DNA of 64,000 bases from Streptomyces taklimakanensis (GTDB taxonomy: Bacteria > Actinomycetota > Actinomycetes > Streptomycetales > Streptomycetaceae). This document shows positions 28,735 through 38,603 of the stretch, piece by piece. The translations under genes were made by a program, and so were the position numbers. Each line of letters begins with the position of its first letter. The first letter of the stretch is position 1. The notes under the pieces are model-generated. The model was not told the origin of the DNA and did not search any database. It worked only from the letters and a program-made list of their open reading frames with translations. The stretch covers positions 4,962,001 to 5,026,000 of the forward strand of contig NZ_WIXO01000001.1 of NCBI RefSeq assembly GCF_009709575.1, in the 5' to 3' direction.

Positions 28735-29394
28735 GTGGCCCTGACCAAGAACCAGCGAATAGTGCTCGCCGCGGCGATCTCCGCCGCCGTCATCGGAGGG
28801 GCGGCGACGATCATCGCGGCCGACATGACGAGGGGCGACGACGGGGGAAAGGGGGAGGACAACACGCGTTCCGTCGACGGCACCTTCGAGAGGGCCTGCG
28901 GTGTCACCGTCGGCGGTTCGGGAGAAGGCGACGGCGACTCCAACGTCGTCTGCGAGTTCGACACCTCCCCCACGCCTCCCGACGACTTCTCCGGCGACGA
29001 GGCCCCCGGTGGGGAAGGTCCGTGGCCCTACACCACCGTCAAGACGGTGTCGGAAGGCCAGGATCTGGGGGTGTTCGTTCGAAGCTGCCCCTGGGAGAAA
29101 GGCTGTGATCGCGTCGGCCACGTCTTCAAGGCTCGCACCCTGTGGGTTCTCTGCCGGCAGCGGAACACCGGGTTCACCGCCGGGTGGGCCAACTACGGCG
29201 CCGAGGACACCTGGTTGAAAGTCGCGTGGCCGACCGACCGGATCTGGCGGAAGGGCGACCCGGAACTGGAAAGCACCCCGGACAGCCCGCACGCGGGATG
29301 GATCCTGTCCTACTTCACCAGCCCGGTGGAGCACAGCGGCGACGTCCCCGACTGCGTCGAGGACACCGGTCGGGCGGAGGAGGCCCTCAGGTAA
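28735..29394 (+). CDS. Membrane-anchored hypothetical protein with SH3-like region
   Basis: 219 residues from a GTG with GGAGG seven bases upstream. One N-terminal membrane segment (IVLAAAISAAVIGGAATIIAA, about 9-29) is followed by an acidic Gly/Asp-rich stretch and a globular domain with about five cysteines. The segment LGVFVRSCPWEKGCDRVGHV, then a WVLCRQRNTGF-type strand and TWLKVAW, resembles a bacterial SH3 domain with a disulphide. Function not recognised. Codons are less GC-biased at third positions than in neighbouring genes, and the upstream region is AT-richer, so lateral origin is possible. Confidence 0.65.
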   Translation: MALTKNQRIVLAAAISAAVIGGAATIIAADMTRGDDGGKGEDNTRSVDGTFERACGVTVGGSGEGDGDSNVVCEFDTSPTPPDDFSGDEAPGGEGPWPYTTVKTVSEGQDLGVFVRSCPWEKGCDRVGHVFKARTLWVLCRQRNTGFTAGWANYGAEDTWLKVAWPTDRIWRKGDPELESTPDSPHAGWILSYFTSPVEHSGDVPDCVEDTGRAEEALR

Positions 29395-29473
29395 CCGCGA
29401 CCCCCCGACCGTGGGAAGGCGGCGACCGGCGCCGCGGGGGCTTGTGGAAAGTGGAACACGTTCTTAGCATCGC

Positions 29474-29493
29474 CAGTGTTACATCACCGGTGT
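29474..29493. promoter_or_regulatory. Probable MerR operator of the beta-oxidation operon
   Basis: CAGTGTT (29474-29480), three bases, TCACCGGTGT (29484-29493). The same arrangement, CAGTATT-N6-TCACCAGTGT, stands in front of the MerR gene at 34966-34988. It lies 43 bases before the first gene start. Confidence 0.65.
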
Positions 29494-29535
29494 CATACGG
29501 TCGCGACGCGGCGACCGGGACGGTTGGGAGCCCCC

Positions 29536-30739
29536 ATGACGGCGGCAGACGGCGGCCACGGCCCGCTCGCCGGAGTGCGGGTGGTGGAGCTGGCGGGCAT
29601 CGGCCCCGGCCCGTTCGCCGCCATGCTCCTGGGCGACCTCGGCGCCGACGTGGTCCGCGTCGACCGTCCCGGTGGCCAGACCCTGGGCATCGACCCCGCC
29701 CTCGACGTCACGGGCCGCAACAAGCGCTCGGTGGTGGTCGACCTCAAGACCGAGCGGGGCGCCGCCACCGTCCTGGACCTCGCCGAACGCGCCGACGTCC
29801 TGATCGAGGGCTACCGCCCCGGCGTCGCCGAACGCCTCGGGGTCGGCCCGACGGAGTGCCTGGCCCGCAACCCCAGGCTCGTCTACGGACGGATGACGGG
29901 CTGGGGCCAGGAGGGCCCCCTGGCGCACAGCGCCGGGCACGACGTCGGCTACACCGCCGTCACCGGCGCACTGGGCCTGGTCGGCCCGGCCGACGGCCCG
30001 CCCGCGATCCCCGCCAACCTCCTGGGCGACTACGCGGGCGGCTCCCTCTACCTGGTCGTCGGCGTCCTCGCCGCCCTCCACCACGCCCGCGCCGCAGGCG
30101 GGCGCGGTCAGGTCGTCGACGCCGCGGTCGTCGACGGCACCAGCCATCTGACCGCCATGATCCACGGCATGGTGGCCGCCGGTGTCTGGCAGGACCGCCG
30201 GGGCGTCAACCTGTTGGACGGCGGCTGCCCCTTCTACGGCGTCTACGAGACCTCCGACGGCGGCTGGATGGCCGTCGGCGCCCTGGAGCGGCCCTTCTAC
30301 GACCTGTTCGTCCGGCTGTTGGGCCTGTCCGAGGGCGGGGACGGCGGTGTGGCCGACGCCGTGCCCGACCGCGACGACCCCGCCCGCTGGGGCGAGTTGC
30401 GCGAGGCCGTCGCCGCCCGCTTCCGCACCCGCACCCGTGACGAGTGGACGGCGGTCTTCGCCGGCACCGACGCCTGCGTCGCCCCCGTCCTCTCCCTGCG
30501 CGAGGCCCCCTCCCATCCCCACCTGGCCGCCCGCGCCACCTTCGTCACCCACGCGGGCGTCACCCAGCCCGCCCCCGCGCCCCGCTTCTCCACCACCCCC
30601 GGCGCGGTGCGCCGCCCGCCCGCCGTGCCCGGCGCGGACGCCGCCGAGGTGGCCCACGACTGGGGGTTGCCGACCCTCGCCCCGCCCCGAACGACTCCCG
30701 ACCCGCCGCCCCGAGAAACTCCCGAAAGGCTCCCAGACC

Positions 30740-30750
<11 letters not shown>
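29536..30750 (+). CDS. CoA transferase / alpha-methylacyl-CoA racemase-like (CaiB/BaiF family)
   Basis: 404 residues. The class III fold is complete: VVELAGIGPGPFAAMLLGDLG, ADVVRVDRPGG, GRNKRSVVVDLK, and GRMTGWGQEGPL with His135 (GHDVGYTAVTG) and Asp165 (GDYAGGSLY), the His/Asp pair used by alpha-methylacyl-CoA racemase. This favours epimerisation of 2-methylacyl-CoA over CoA transfer. It opens an operon with thiolase and FadJ-like genes and overlaps the thiolase start by 11 bases, so it probably prepares branched acyl-CoA for beta-oxidation. The last 25 residues are Pro-rich. Confidence 0.88.
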
Positions 30751-31954
<1,204 letters not shown>

Positions 31955-32023
31955 CCGACGGCGCACCCGCCCCTGTCCGACGCGCCCGCCGCAGCACACC
32001 TCAACGGAGACCGAGAACCCACC

Positions 32024-34198
32024 ATGGCAGCCCCCTCCACCATCCGCTGGGAGCAGGACGACACCGGTGTCGTCACCCTCACCCTGGACGACCCGAACCA
32101 GTCCGCCAACACCATGAACGCCGCCTTCGCCGCCTCCCTGGCGGCCGTCGCCGACCGCCTGGAGGCCGAGCGCGACACCGTCCGCGGCGTCATCGTCACC
32201 TCCGCCAAGAGGACCTTCTTCGCCGGCGGCGACCTCAACGACCTGCTCGCCGTCAGGCCCGAACAGGCCCGGGAACTCTTCGACCGCGGCATGGCCGTCA
32301 AGCGCGACCTGCGCCGCATCGAGACCCTCGGCAAGCCCGTCGTCGCCGCGACCAACGGCGCCGCCCTCGGCGGCGGCCTGGAGATCGCGCTCGCCTGCCA
32401 CCACCGCGTCGCCCTCGACGCGAAGGGGTCGAAGATCGGCCTGCCCGAGGCCACCCTCGGTCTGCTGCCCGGCGGCGGGGGAGTGGTCCGCACCGTGCGG
32501 CTGCTGGGCATCGCCGACGCCCTGCTGAACGTCCTGCTCCAGGGGCGGCAGTACCGTCCCCGCCAGGCCATGGAGAAGGGTCTGGTCCACGAGGTCGTGG
32601 AGAGCCCCGAGGAGATGCTGGCGCGGGCGCGGGCGTTCGTCGACGCCCACCCCACCTCCGTCCAGCCCTGGGACGTCAAGGGGTACCGGATCCCCGGCGG
32701 CACCCCCGCCGATCCGAAGTTCGCCGCCGACCTCCCGGCGTTCCCCGCCAACCTCGCCAAGCAGCTCGGCGGCGCCCCCTACCCGGCCCAGCGCAACATC
32801 CTGGCCGCGGCCGTCGAGAGCGCCCAGGTCGACTTCGACACCGCCCAGGAGATCGAGTCCCGCCACTTCACCGAGCTGGCGGTCGGACAGACGGCGAAGA
32901 ACATGATCCAGGCGTTCTTCTTCGACCTCCAGGCCGTCAACTCCGGCCGCAGCCGCCCTCGGGACGTCGAGCCCCGGACGGTGCGGAAGGTCGGCGTCCT
33001 CGGCGCGGGCATGATGGGCGCGGGCATCGCCTACGCCTGCGCCAGGGCCGGCATCGAGGTCGTCCTCAAGGACGTGACGGCGGAGGCCGCCGAGAAGGGC
33101 AAGGCGTACTCCGCCGGTCTGCTGGACAAGGCCCTGGCCAGGGGCCGCACGACGCCGGAGAAGCGCGACGCGCTGCTGGGACGCATCACCCCCACCGCCG
33201 AGGTGGCCGCGCTCGCCGGGTGCGACGCGGTGATCGAGGCGGTCTTCGAGGACACCGCCCTCAAGCACAAGGTCCTCGCCGAGGTCCAGGACGTCGTCGC
33301 CCCCGACGCGCTGCTGTGCTCCAACACCTCCACCCTCCCCATCACCTCGCTGGCCGAGGGCGTCGAGCGACAGCGGGACTTCATCGGCCTGCACTTCTTC
33401 TCGCCCGTCGACAAGATGCCGCTGGTGGAGATCGTCCGGGGCGAGCGGACCGGCGACGAGGCGGTCGCCCGCGCCTTCGACCTGGTGCGGCAGATCGACA
33501 AGACCCCCATCGTGGTGGGGGACTCGCGCGGCTTCTTCACCTCCCGCGTGATCGGGCGGTTCATCAACGAGGGCGTGGCGCTGGTGGCCGAGGGCGTCGA
33601 CCCGGCCTCCGTCGAGCAGGCCGCCGCCCAGGCCGGCTACCCGGCCAAGGTGCTCTCCCTGGTGGACGAGCTGACCCTGACCCTGCCGCGCAGGATCCGG
33701 AACGAGGCGCGGCGCGCGGTGGAGGCCGCCGGCGGCACCTGGCGGCCGCACCCGGCCGACGCCGTCCTCGACCGGATGGTCGAGGAGTTCGGCCGCACCG
33801 GCCGCAGCGGTGGGGCCGGCTTCTACGACTACGACGCGGACGGGAAGCGCACGGGCCTGTGGCCGGGGCTGCGCGAGCACTTCACCCGTCCCGACGCCGC
33901 CGTCCCCTTCGAGGACATGAAGGAGCGGATGCTCTTCGCCGAGGCGCTCGACGGCGTCCGCTGCCTCCAGGAGGGCGTGCTGAGCTCGGTGGCCGACGCC
34001 AACATCGGCTCCCTCCTGGGCATCGGCTTCCCCGGCTGGACCGGCGGCGTGCTCCAGTACGTCAACGGCTACGAAGGCGGCCTGCCCGGTTTCGTGGCGC
34101 GGGCCCGCGAGCTGCAGACGCTCTACGGCGACCGGTTCGCGCCGCCCGCGCTGCTGGTGGAGAAGGCCGAGAAGGGCGAGACCTTCACCGACGGGTGA
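32024..34198 (+). CDS. 3-hydroxyacyl-CoA dehydrogenase / enoyl-CoA hydratase fusion (FadB/FadJ-like)
   Basis: 724 residues. The N-terminal crotonase domain (1 to about 200) has the oxyanion motifs KRTFFAGGDLNDL and NGAALGGGLEIALA and the GLPEATLGLLPGGGG helix with catalytic Glu. The Rossmann 3-hydroxyacyl-CoA dehydrogenase starts near residue 325 (VGVLGAGMMGAGIAYACARA), followed by C-terminal dehydrogenase domains with FFSPVDKMPLVEI and GFFTSRVI. It converts enoyl-CoA to 3-ketoacyl-CoA, the substrate of the thiolase encoded 69 bases upstream. GGAG precedes the ATG. Confidence 0.94.
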   Translation: MAAPSTIRWEQDDTGVVTLTLDDPNQSANTMNAAFAASLAAVADRLEAERDTVRGVIVTSAKRTFFAGGDLNDLLAVRPEQARELFDRGMAVKRDLRRIETLGKPVVAATNGAALGGGLEIALACHHRVALDAKGSKIGLPEATLGLLPGGGGVVRTVRLLGIADALLNVLLQGRQYRPRQAMEKGLVHEVVESPEEMLARARAFVDAHPTSVQPWDVKGYRIPGGTPADPKFAADLPAFPANLAKQLGGAPYPAQRNILAAAVESAQVDFDTAQEIESRHFTELAVGQTAKNMIQAFFFDLQAVNSGRSRPRDVEPRTVRKVGVLGAGMMGAGIAYACARAGIEVVLKDVTAEAAEKGKAYSAGLLDKALARGRTTPEKRDALLGRITPTAEVAALAGCDAVIEAVFEDTALKHKVLAEVQDVVAPDALLCSNTSTLPITSLAEGVERQRDFIGLHFFSPVDKMPLVEIVRGERTGDEAVARAFDLVRQIDKTPIVVGDSRGFFTSRVIGRFINEGVALVAEGVDPASVEQAAAQAGYPAKVLSLVDELTLTLPRRIRNEARRAVEAAGGTWRPHPADAVLDRMVEEFGRTGRSGGAGFYDYDADGKRTGLWPGLREHFTRPDAAVPFEDMKERMLFAEALDGVRCLQEGVLSSVADANIGSLLGIGFPGWTGGVLQYVNGYEGGLPGFVARARELQTLYGDRFAPPALLVEKAEKGETFTDG

Positions 34199-34237
34199 GG
34201 CCGCCGGAACCGTGACGCGCGGGGAGCCGCGAGCCCC

Positions 34238-34960
34238 TCACCCCTCCTCGGGGAAGGAGGCCCGCAGCTCCTCGCGCATCGACCGCTGGAACGCCGTCAC
34301 CAGCGCCTGCACGATCAGCGGCTGCATGTGCGCCGACAGCGCTCGCACCGTCTCCACCTGCTCCGGATCGTCCTCCCGCCGCCGGTAGGGGTCCCAGACC
34401 TCCTCCTTGAACATCCTGCTCAGCTCGCGGGCCGTCGCACGGCTGTGCTCCAGGACGACCTCACGCGCCGCCAGCAGCGTCTTCAGCGAGACGGGCAGCT
34501 CCAGCAGCCGCACCCCCAGGTGCAGGAGGCCGGGGTCGACGCGGAAGACGTCGGGGTCGTCGGTACGGGCGAGGACGCTCATCGCCGCCAGCCGGTCGAT
34601 GTCCTCCTCCGTCAGCTCCCGACCGGCCCGCCGCCGGAGCTTCTCCCGGGTGGTCTCCTCCTCGGTGTCCGGTGCCCAGGAGGCCACCAGGGCGCGGTGC
34701 AGGGCGAGTTCCTCGGGGCCGAGGTCGGGAGGGAGCTGCCGCAGATAGCGCTCGATGGCCGCCAGGGTCATGCCCTGGTGCTGGAGCTCCTCGATCAGCG
34801 CCAGCCGGGACAGGTGCCCGGGCCCGTACCGCCCCACCCGCCGGGGCCCGATCTCGGGCGGTGGCAGCAGTCCCCGGGTGGAGTAGAAGCGGATGGTGCG
34901 GACGGTCACGCCGGCGCGCGCGGCCAGTTCGTCGACGGTCAGGGAGGCTGCCGGGTCCAT
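34238..34960 (-). CDS. MerR family transcriptional regulator
   Basis: 240 residues. The N-terminal winged helix is typical MerR (TVDELAARAGVTVRTIRFYSTRGLLPPPEI, RYGPGHLSRLALIEELQHQG), followed by a dimerisation helix and a long C-terminal helical domain with no metal-binding cysteines, suggesting an organic ligand. It is convergent with the beta-oxidation operon, and the CAGTRTT/TCACCRGTGT motif in both control regions makes it the likely regulator of that operon and of itself. An acyl-CoA or fatty acid ligand is inference. Confidence 0.9.
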   Translation of the reverse strand: MDPAASLTVDELAARAGVTVRTIRFYSTRGLLPPPEIGPRRVGRYGPGHLSRLALIEELQHQGMTLAAIERYLRQLPPDLGPEELALHRALVASWAPDTEEETTREKLRRRAGRELTEEDIDRLAAMSVLARTDDPDVFRVDPGLLHLGVRLLELPVSLKTLLAAREVVLEHSRATARELSRMFKEEVWDPYRRREDDPEQVETVRALSAHMQPLIVQALVTAFQRSMREELRASFPEEG

Positions 34961-34965
34961 TGGGA

Positions 34966-34988
34966 CAGTATTGCTGTCTCACCAGTGT
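34966..34988. promoter_or_regulatory. Probable autoregulatory MerR operator
   Basis: CAGTATT-GCTGTC-TCACCAGTGT lies six bases upstream of the MerR start. It shares both half-sites with 29474-29493. GACAG-TATTG-CTGTC (34964-34978) is an additional inverted repeat. Confidence 0.6.
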
Positions 34989-35175
34989 TGTGGAACCTCG
35001 GGACCACGGTGCCCCGGCGCTCCCGTGCCGGGCCGAGGCAGGGGCGGACGGACGTGTCCGGGCGGGGCACGGGGCGGGCGCCGCCCCCGGTCACGGCCGG
35101 GCCGCGCCGTTCCGGATACTGGGAGGCCCACCGGAGACGGAGACCGAGCAAGCCCCCTCGTACGCAAGGCAGTTG

Positions 35176-36402
35176 ATGGAATCCCACGACATATGGATGC
35201 GCTCCCGTCCCTTCGACCCCGCCGGCCCCGGCGCGGGCGCGTCCTCGCCCCCGCCCGACCCCCCGCCCCCGGCCGGCCGGCCGGGGGGATTCGCCGACCC
35301 GGAGGAGGCGGAGGAGTTCCTGCGCCTGTTCCACACCGAGGCCCCGGAACAGCCCGTCACCTTCGCGCGGCGCCTGCACCAGGTCCGTGCGGAGATCGAG
35401 GCGACCGGCACCTACGTCCACACTCCCGAGGAACTCGCCTTCGGGGCCCGGGTCGCCTGGCGCAACGCGGCCCGCTGCATCGGCCGCCTGTACTGGAACA
35501 GCCTGCGCGTGCTGGACCGGCGCCACGTCACCGCCCCCGAGGAGATCCACCACCACCTGTGCGAGCACCTGCGCCAGGCCACCAACGGCGGGCGCATCCG
35601 CCCCGTCGTCTCCGTCTTCGCCCCCGACACCCCCGACCGGCCGGGCCCCAGGGTCTGGAACGACCAGCTCGTCCGCTACGCCGGCCACCGCCGGCCGGAC
35701 GGCGGGGTCACCGGTGACCCCGCGTACGTCGGTTTCACCGACGTCGTGCGGGAGATGGGTTGGCAGCCCCCGGGAGGCCCCTTCGACGTCCTGCCCCTGG
35801 TCGTCGACGCCCCCGACGACAAACCGAGGCTGTTCGAGGTGCCCCGCGACCTCGTGCTGGAGGTCCCGCTCACCCACCCCGAGCATCCGTGGTTCGCGGA
35901 GCTGGGCCTGCGCTGGCACGCGGTTCCGGCGATCTCCAACATGCGCCTGCGCATCGGCGGCGTCGACTACCCCCTCGCCCCGTTCAACGGCTGGTACATG
36001 GGGACCGAGATCGGAGCCCGCACCCTGGTCGACACCGATCGCTACAACCTGCTCCCCACCATCGCCGAACGACTGGGCCTGGACACCGGCAGCGAGACCA
36101 CCCTGTGGCGCGACCGGGCCCTGGTGGAGATCAACATCGCGGTGCTGCACTCCTTCGAGGCCGCGGGCGTGCGGATCACCGACCACCACACCGAGTCCCG
36201 CCGCTTCCTCACCCACCTGGCCAGGGAGGAGAGTCGGGGCCGGATCGTACCGGCGGACTGGAGCTGGATCGTCCCGCCGGTCTCCGGCGGCGTCACCCCC
36301 GTCTTCCACCGCTACTACGACGAGGCCGACCTGCGTCCCGCCTTCCACCTCGACGACCGTGCCCGGGCCCTGGGTCGGGGACGGTGCCCCCACGGGACCT
36401 GA
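35176..36402 (+). CDS. nos: Nitric oxide synthase oxygenase
   Basis: 408 residues. The haem-thiolate Cys101 is in WRNAARCIGRLYW, the substrate Glu278 in NGWYMGTEIGARTL, and IPVVSVFAPD-like, GWQPPGGPFDVLPLV and HHTESRRFL segments are those of bacterial NOS oxygenases. It oxidises arginine to citrulline and NO using external reductases; there is no flavoprotein domain. A Pro/Ala/Gly-rich head of about 40 residues precedes the domain. The ATG at 35176 has AAGG upstream; earlier in-frame codons read Arg/Gly-rich sequence. No thaxtomin genes are present, so a signalling or protective role is more likely. Confidence 0.93.
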   Translation: MESHDIWMRSRPFDPAGPGAGASSPPPDPPPPAGRPGGFADPEEAEEFLRLFHTEAPEQPVTFARRLHQVRAEIEATGTYVHTPEELAFGARVAWRNAARCIGRLYWNSLRVLDRRHVTAPEEIHHHLCEHLRQATNGGRIRPVVSVFAPDTPDRPGPRVWNDQLVRYAGHRRPDGGVTGDPAYVGFTDVVREMGWQPPGGPFDVLPLVVDAPDDKPRLFEVPRDLVLEVPLTHPEHPWFAELGLRWHAVPAISNMRLRIGGVDYPLAPFNGWYMGTEIGARTLVDTDRYNLLPTIAERLGLDTGSETTLWRDRALVEINIAVLHSFEAAGVRITDHHTESRRFLTHLAREESRGRIVPADWSWIVPPVSGGVTPVFHRYYDEADLRPAFHLDDRARALGRGRCPHGT

Positions 36403-36549
36403 CGGAGGGGCCGGCCGTGCGACCGGGCCGAGACCCACCGGGCGGCGCTCCGCGTGGAGGGCGCAGGTCCACGGCGGCGTCACCGGGAGCGCGGCGCACG
36501 GCCCGGCGGTCCGGGCCGGGAGGGACCGAGGGCGACGTCACCCTCGGCC

Positions 36550-36573
36550 GGTCCCGGTCCCGGTCCCGGTCCC
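36550..36573. repeat. 6-bp tandem repeat GGTCCC, four copies
   Basis: Four perfect head-to-tail GGTCCC units in the gap between nos and the ABC-F gene. Confidence 0.85.
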
Positions 36574-36591
36574 CGAGGCCCGCGCCGTGCC

Positions 36592-36645
36592 CGCGCCGCC
36601 CCGGCCCTCCGCGCCGCCCCGGCCCTCCGCGCCGCCCCGGCCCTC
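36592..36645. repeat. 18-bp tandem repeat, three copies
   Basis: CGCGCCGCCCCGGCCCTC is repeated three times exactly and a partial fourth copy follows, ending 10 bases before the ABC-F stop codon. It is non-coding here. Confidence 0.88.
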
Positions 36646-36657
36646 CGCGCCGGCCCG

Positions 36658-38274
36658 TCACATCGGGTCGACGTCCGCCAACTCGCCGTCCAGCAGCAGC
36701 CACCGAGTGATCCCGATCTCCCGCAGGAACGGGAGGTCGTGGCCGGCCACCACCAGCGCGCCCCGGTAGTTCTCCAGCGCGGAGACCAACTGCCGCACGC
36801 TCGCCATGTCCAGGTTGTTGGTCGGCTCGTCCAGCATCAGCAACTGCGGCGCGGGCTCGGCCAGCATCAGCGCCGCCAGCGTGGCCCGGAACCGCTCGCC
36901 GCCCGAGAGGGTCCCGGCCCGCCGGTCCGCCCGCGCGCCCCGGAACAGGAAGCGGGCCAGCCGTGCCCGGACGTGGTTGTCGGTCGCCTGCGGCGCGAGG
37001 CGGGCCACGTTCGCCGCGACGGACAGTCCACCGTCCAGCACGTCCAGCCGCTGCGGCAGGTACCGCGTCGCGACGTGGGTCACCGCCTCGCCCGCCACCG
37101 GCTCCACCTCCCCGGCGATCGTGCGCAGCAGCGTGGTCTTGCCCGCCCCGTTCCGCCCGACCAGGGCGATCCGCTCCGGGCCGTGCACGTGCAGCTCGGC
37201 GCGGGCCCCGCAGCGCAGCTCCACCCCGTCCAGGGACAGCACCGTCCGGCCGCGCGGCACGGCGGTGTGCGGCAGGTCGACGCGGATCTCGTCGTCGTCC
37301 CGGACCGCCTCGGCGGCCTCGTCCAACCGTTCCCTCGCCTCCCTCAACCGTTCCTCGTGCAGGATGCGGTGCCGGCCCGCCGACTCCTGGGCGGTGCGTT
37401 TGCGGGAGTTCATCACGATCTTGGGTTCCCGCTTGGTGGCGTACATCTTGTTGCCGTAGCGCACCCGCCTGGCGAGCTTGTCGTGCGCCTCGGCCAGTTC
37501 GCGCTTCTGGCGCCGCACGTCGGCCTCGGCCGCGCGGACCATCCGTTCGGCCGCCTCCTGCTCCGCGGCCAGGGCCTCCTCGTAGGCGTCGAGGTTTCCG
37601 CCGTACCAGTGGACCTCGCCGTCGCGGAGGTCGGCGATCCGGTCGACGCGCCGGAGGAGTTCGCGGTCGTGGCTGACCACGACCAGCACCCCGTGCCACG
37701 AGGCGACGGCGTCGTACAGCCGGCGGCGCGCGGCCAGGTCGAGGTTGTTGGTGGGCTCGTCCAGCAGCAGGATCTCCGGCCGGGCCAGCAGCAGCGCGGC
37801 CAGCCGCAGCAGGACCGCCTCGCCGCCGGAGACCTCGCCGATGGTGCGGTCCAGGCCGACGTGTTCCAGGCCGAGCTGGTCGAGGACGGCGCGGGAGCGC
37901 TCCTCGACGTCCCAGTCGTCGCCGACGGCCGTGAAGTTCTCCTCGCTCGCGTCCCCGGCCTCGATGGCGTGCAGCGCGGCCCTGGCCGCCGCGACGCCCA
38001 GGGCCTCGTCCACGCGCAGGGCGGTGTCCAGGTGAACGGTCTGCGGCAGGTGGCCGACCTCACCGGTGGTGCGCACGGATCCCTCCGAGGGGGTCAGCTC
38101 GCCCGTGATCAGCTTCAACAGCGTGGACTTCCCGGAGCCGTTGAGCCCCACCAGACCGGTGCGGCCGGGGCCGACGGTCAGGTGGAAGTCCTCCAGGACG
38201 GGCGTGCCGTCCGGCCAGGCGAAACGCAGCCCGGAGCAGACGATGGACGCGGCGGACGGTGCGGACGGTGGCAT
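36658..38274 (-). CDS. ABC-F family ATPase
   Basis: 538 residues, two ATPase domains and no membrane segment. Domain 1: Walker A GLNGSGKST, signature VSGGEA, Walker B ILLLDEPTNNLDL. Domain 2: GRNGAGKTT, LSGGERF, LLMLDEPTNNLDM. The Lys/Arg-rich linker between them (about 225-300, KLARRVRYGNKMYATKREPK) is the P-site tRNA interaction region of ABC-F proteins, which act on the ribosome either as translation factors or as antibiotic-resistance proteins. Adjacent biosynthetic genes are absent, so resistance is unproven. The ATG lies at 38274; a 329-base leader separates it from the divergent kinase-like gene. Confidence 0.9.
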   Translation of the reverse strand: MPPSAPSAASIVCSGLRFAWPDGTPVLEDFHLTVGPGRTGLVGLNGSGKSTLLKLITGELTPSEGSVRTTGEVGHLPQTVHLDTALRVDEALGVAAARAALHAIEAGDASEENFTAVGDDWDVEERSRAVLDQLGLEHVGLDRTIGEVSGGEAVLLRLAALLLARPEILLLDEPTNNLDLAARRRLYDAVASWHGVLVVVSHDRELLRRVDRIADLRDGEVHWYGGNLDAYEEALAAEQEAAERMVRAAEADVRRQKRELAEAHDKLARRVRYGNKMYATKREPKIVMNSRKRTAQESAGRHRILHEERLREARERLDEAAEAVRDDDEIRVDLPHTAVPRGRTVLSLDGVELRCGARAELHVHGPERIALVGRNGAGKTTLLRTIAGEVEPVAGEAVTHVATRYLPQRLDVLDGGLSVAANVARLAPQATDNHVRARLARFLFRGARADRRAGTLSGGERFRATLAALMLAEPAPQLLMLDEPTNNLDMASVRQLVSALENYRGALVVAGHDLPFLREIGITRWLLLDGELADVDPM

Positions 38275-38603
38275 ACGGGCCTCCGGTTGCTCTCGTGATG
38301 TGCGGAAGGGGCGACACGCGGAGGCACCGGGAACACCGTGCGATGACGGAAGACGGGGAGGGGGAACACGAAGCCCCGGACACGTCCGGTCCGGAGGGCG
38401 GCTCACAGCCCGAGGTCGTCACACGAGGAGAACCGCGCGGGACACCACCCGCGCACCCGGTGCCTTGTGACCTCAGACGAGCAACGGCCTCTCCGATCGA
38501 CGACAACAGGGCCGATCGGAACCGTACGGGGCGGACCGGGGGGCCGCAAACGGTTTTTCGACCGCCGCCCGTGGCGGCTACCGCGCCCCGCGGAGGATGT
38601 GTT
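38275..38603. other. Divergent region between ABC-F and kinase-like genes
   Basis: 329 bases. A short hairpin CCGCC-CGT-GGCGG lies near 38562-38580 next to a small T-tract. I see no clear promoter or leader peptide, although ABC-F genes often have attenuators. Confidence 0.35.

Noticed and set aside
28463..28744. 93-codon open frame in the AT-rich gap
   Set aside because: No ribosome site, irregular composition, overlaps the start of the next gene out of frame.
38562..38580. Short hairpin with nearby T-tract as terminator
   Set aside because: The T-run is on the wrong side of the stem for either strand and the stem is only 5 bp.
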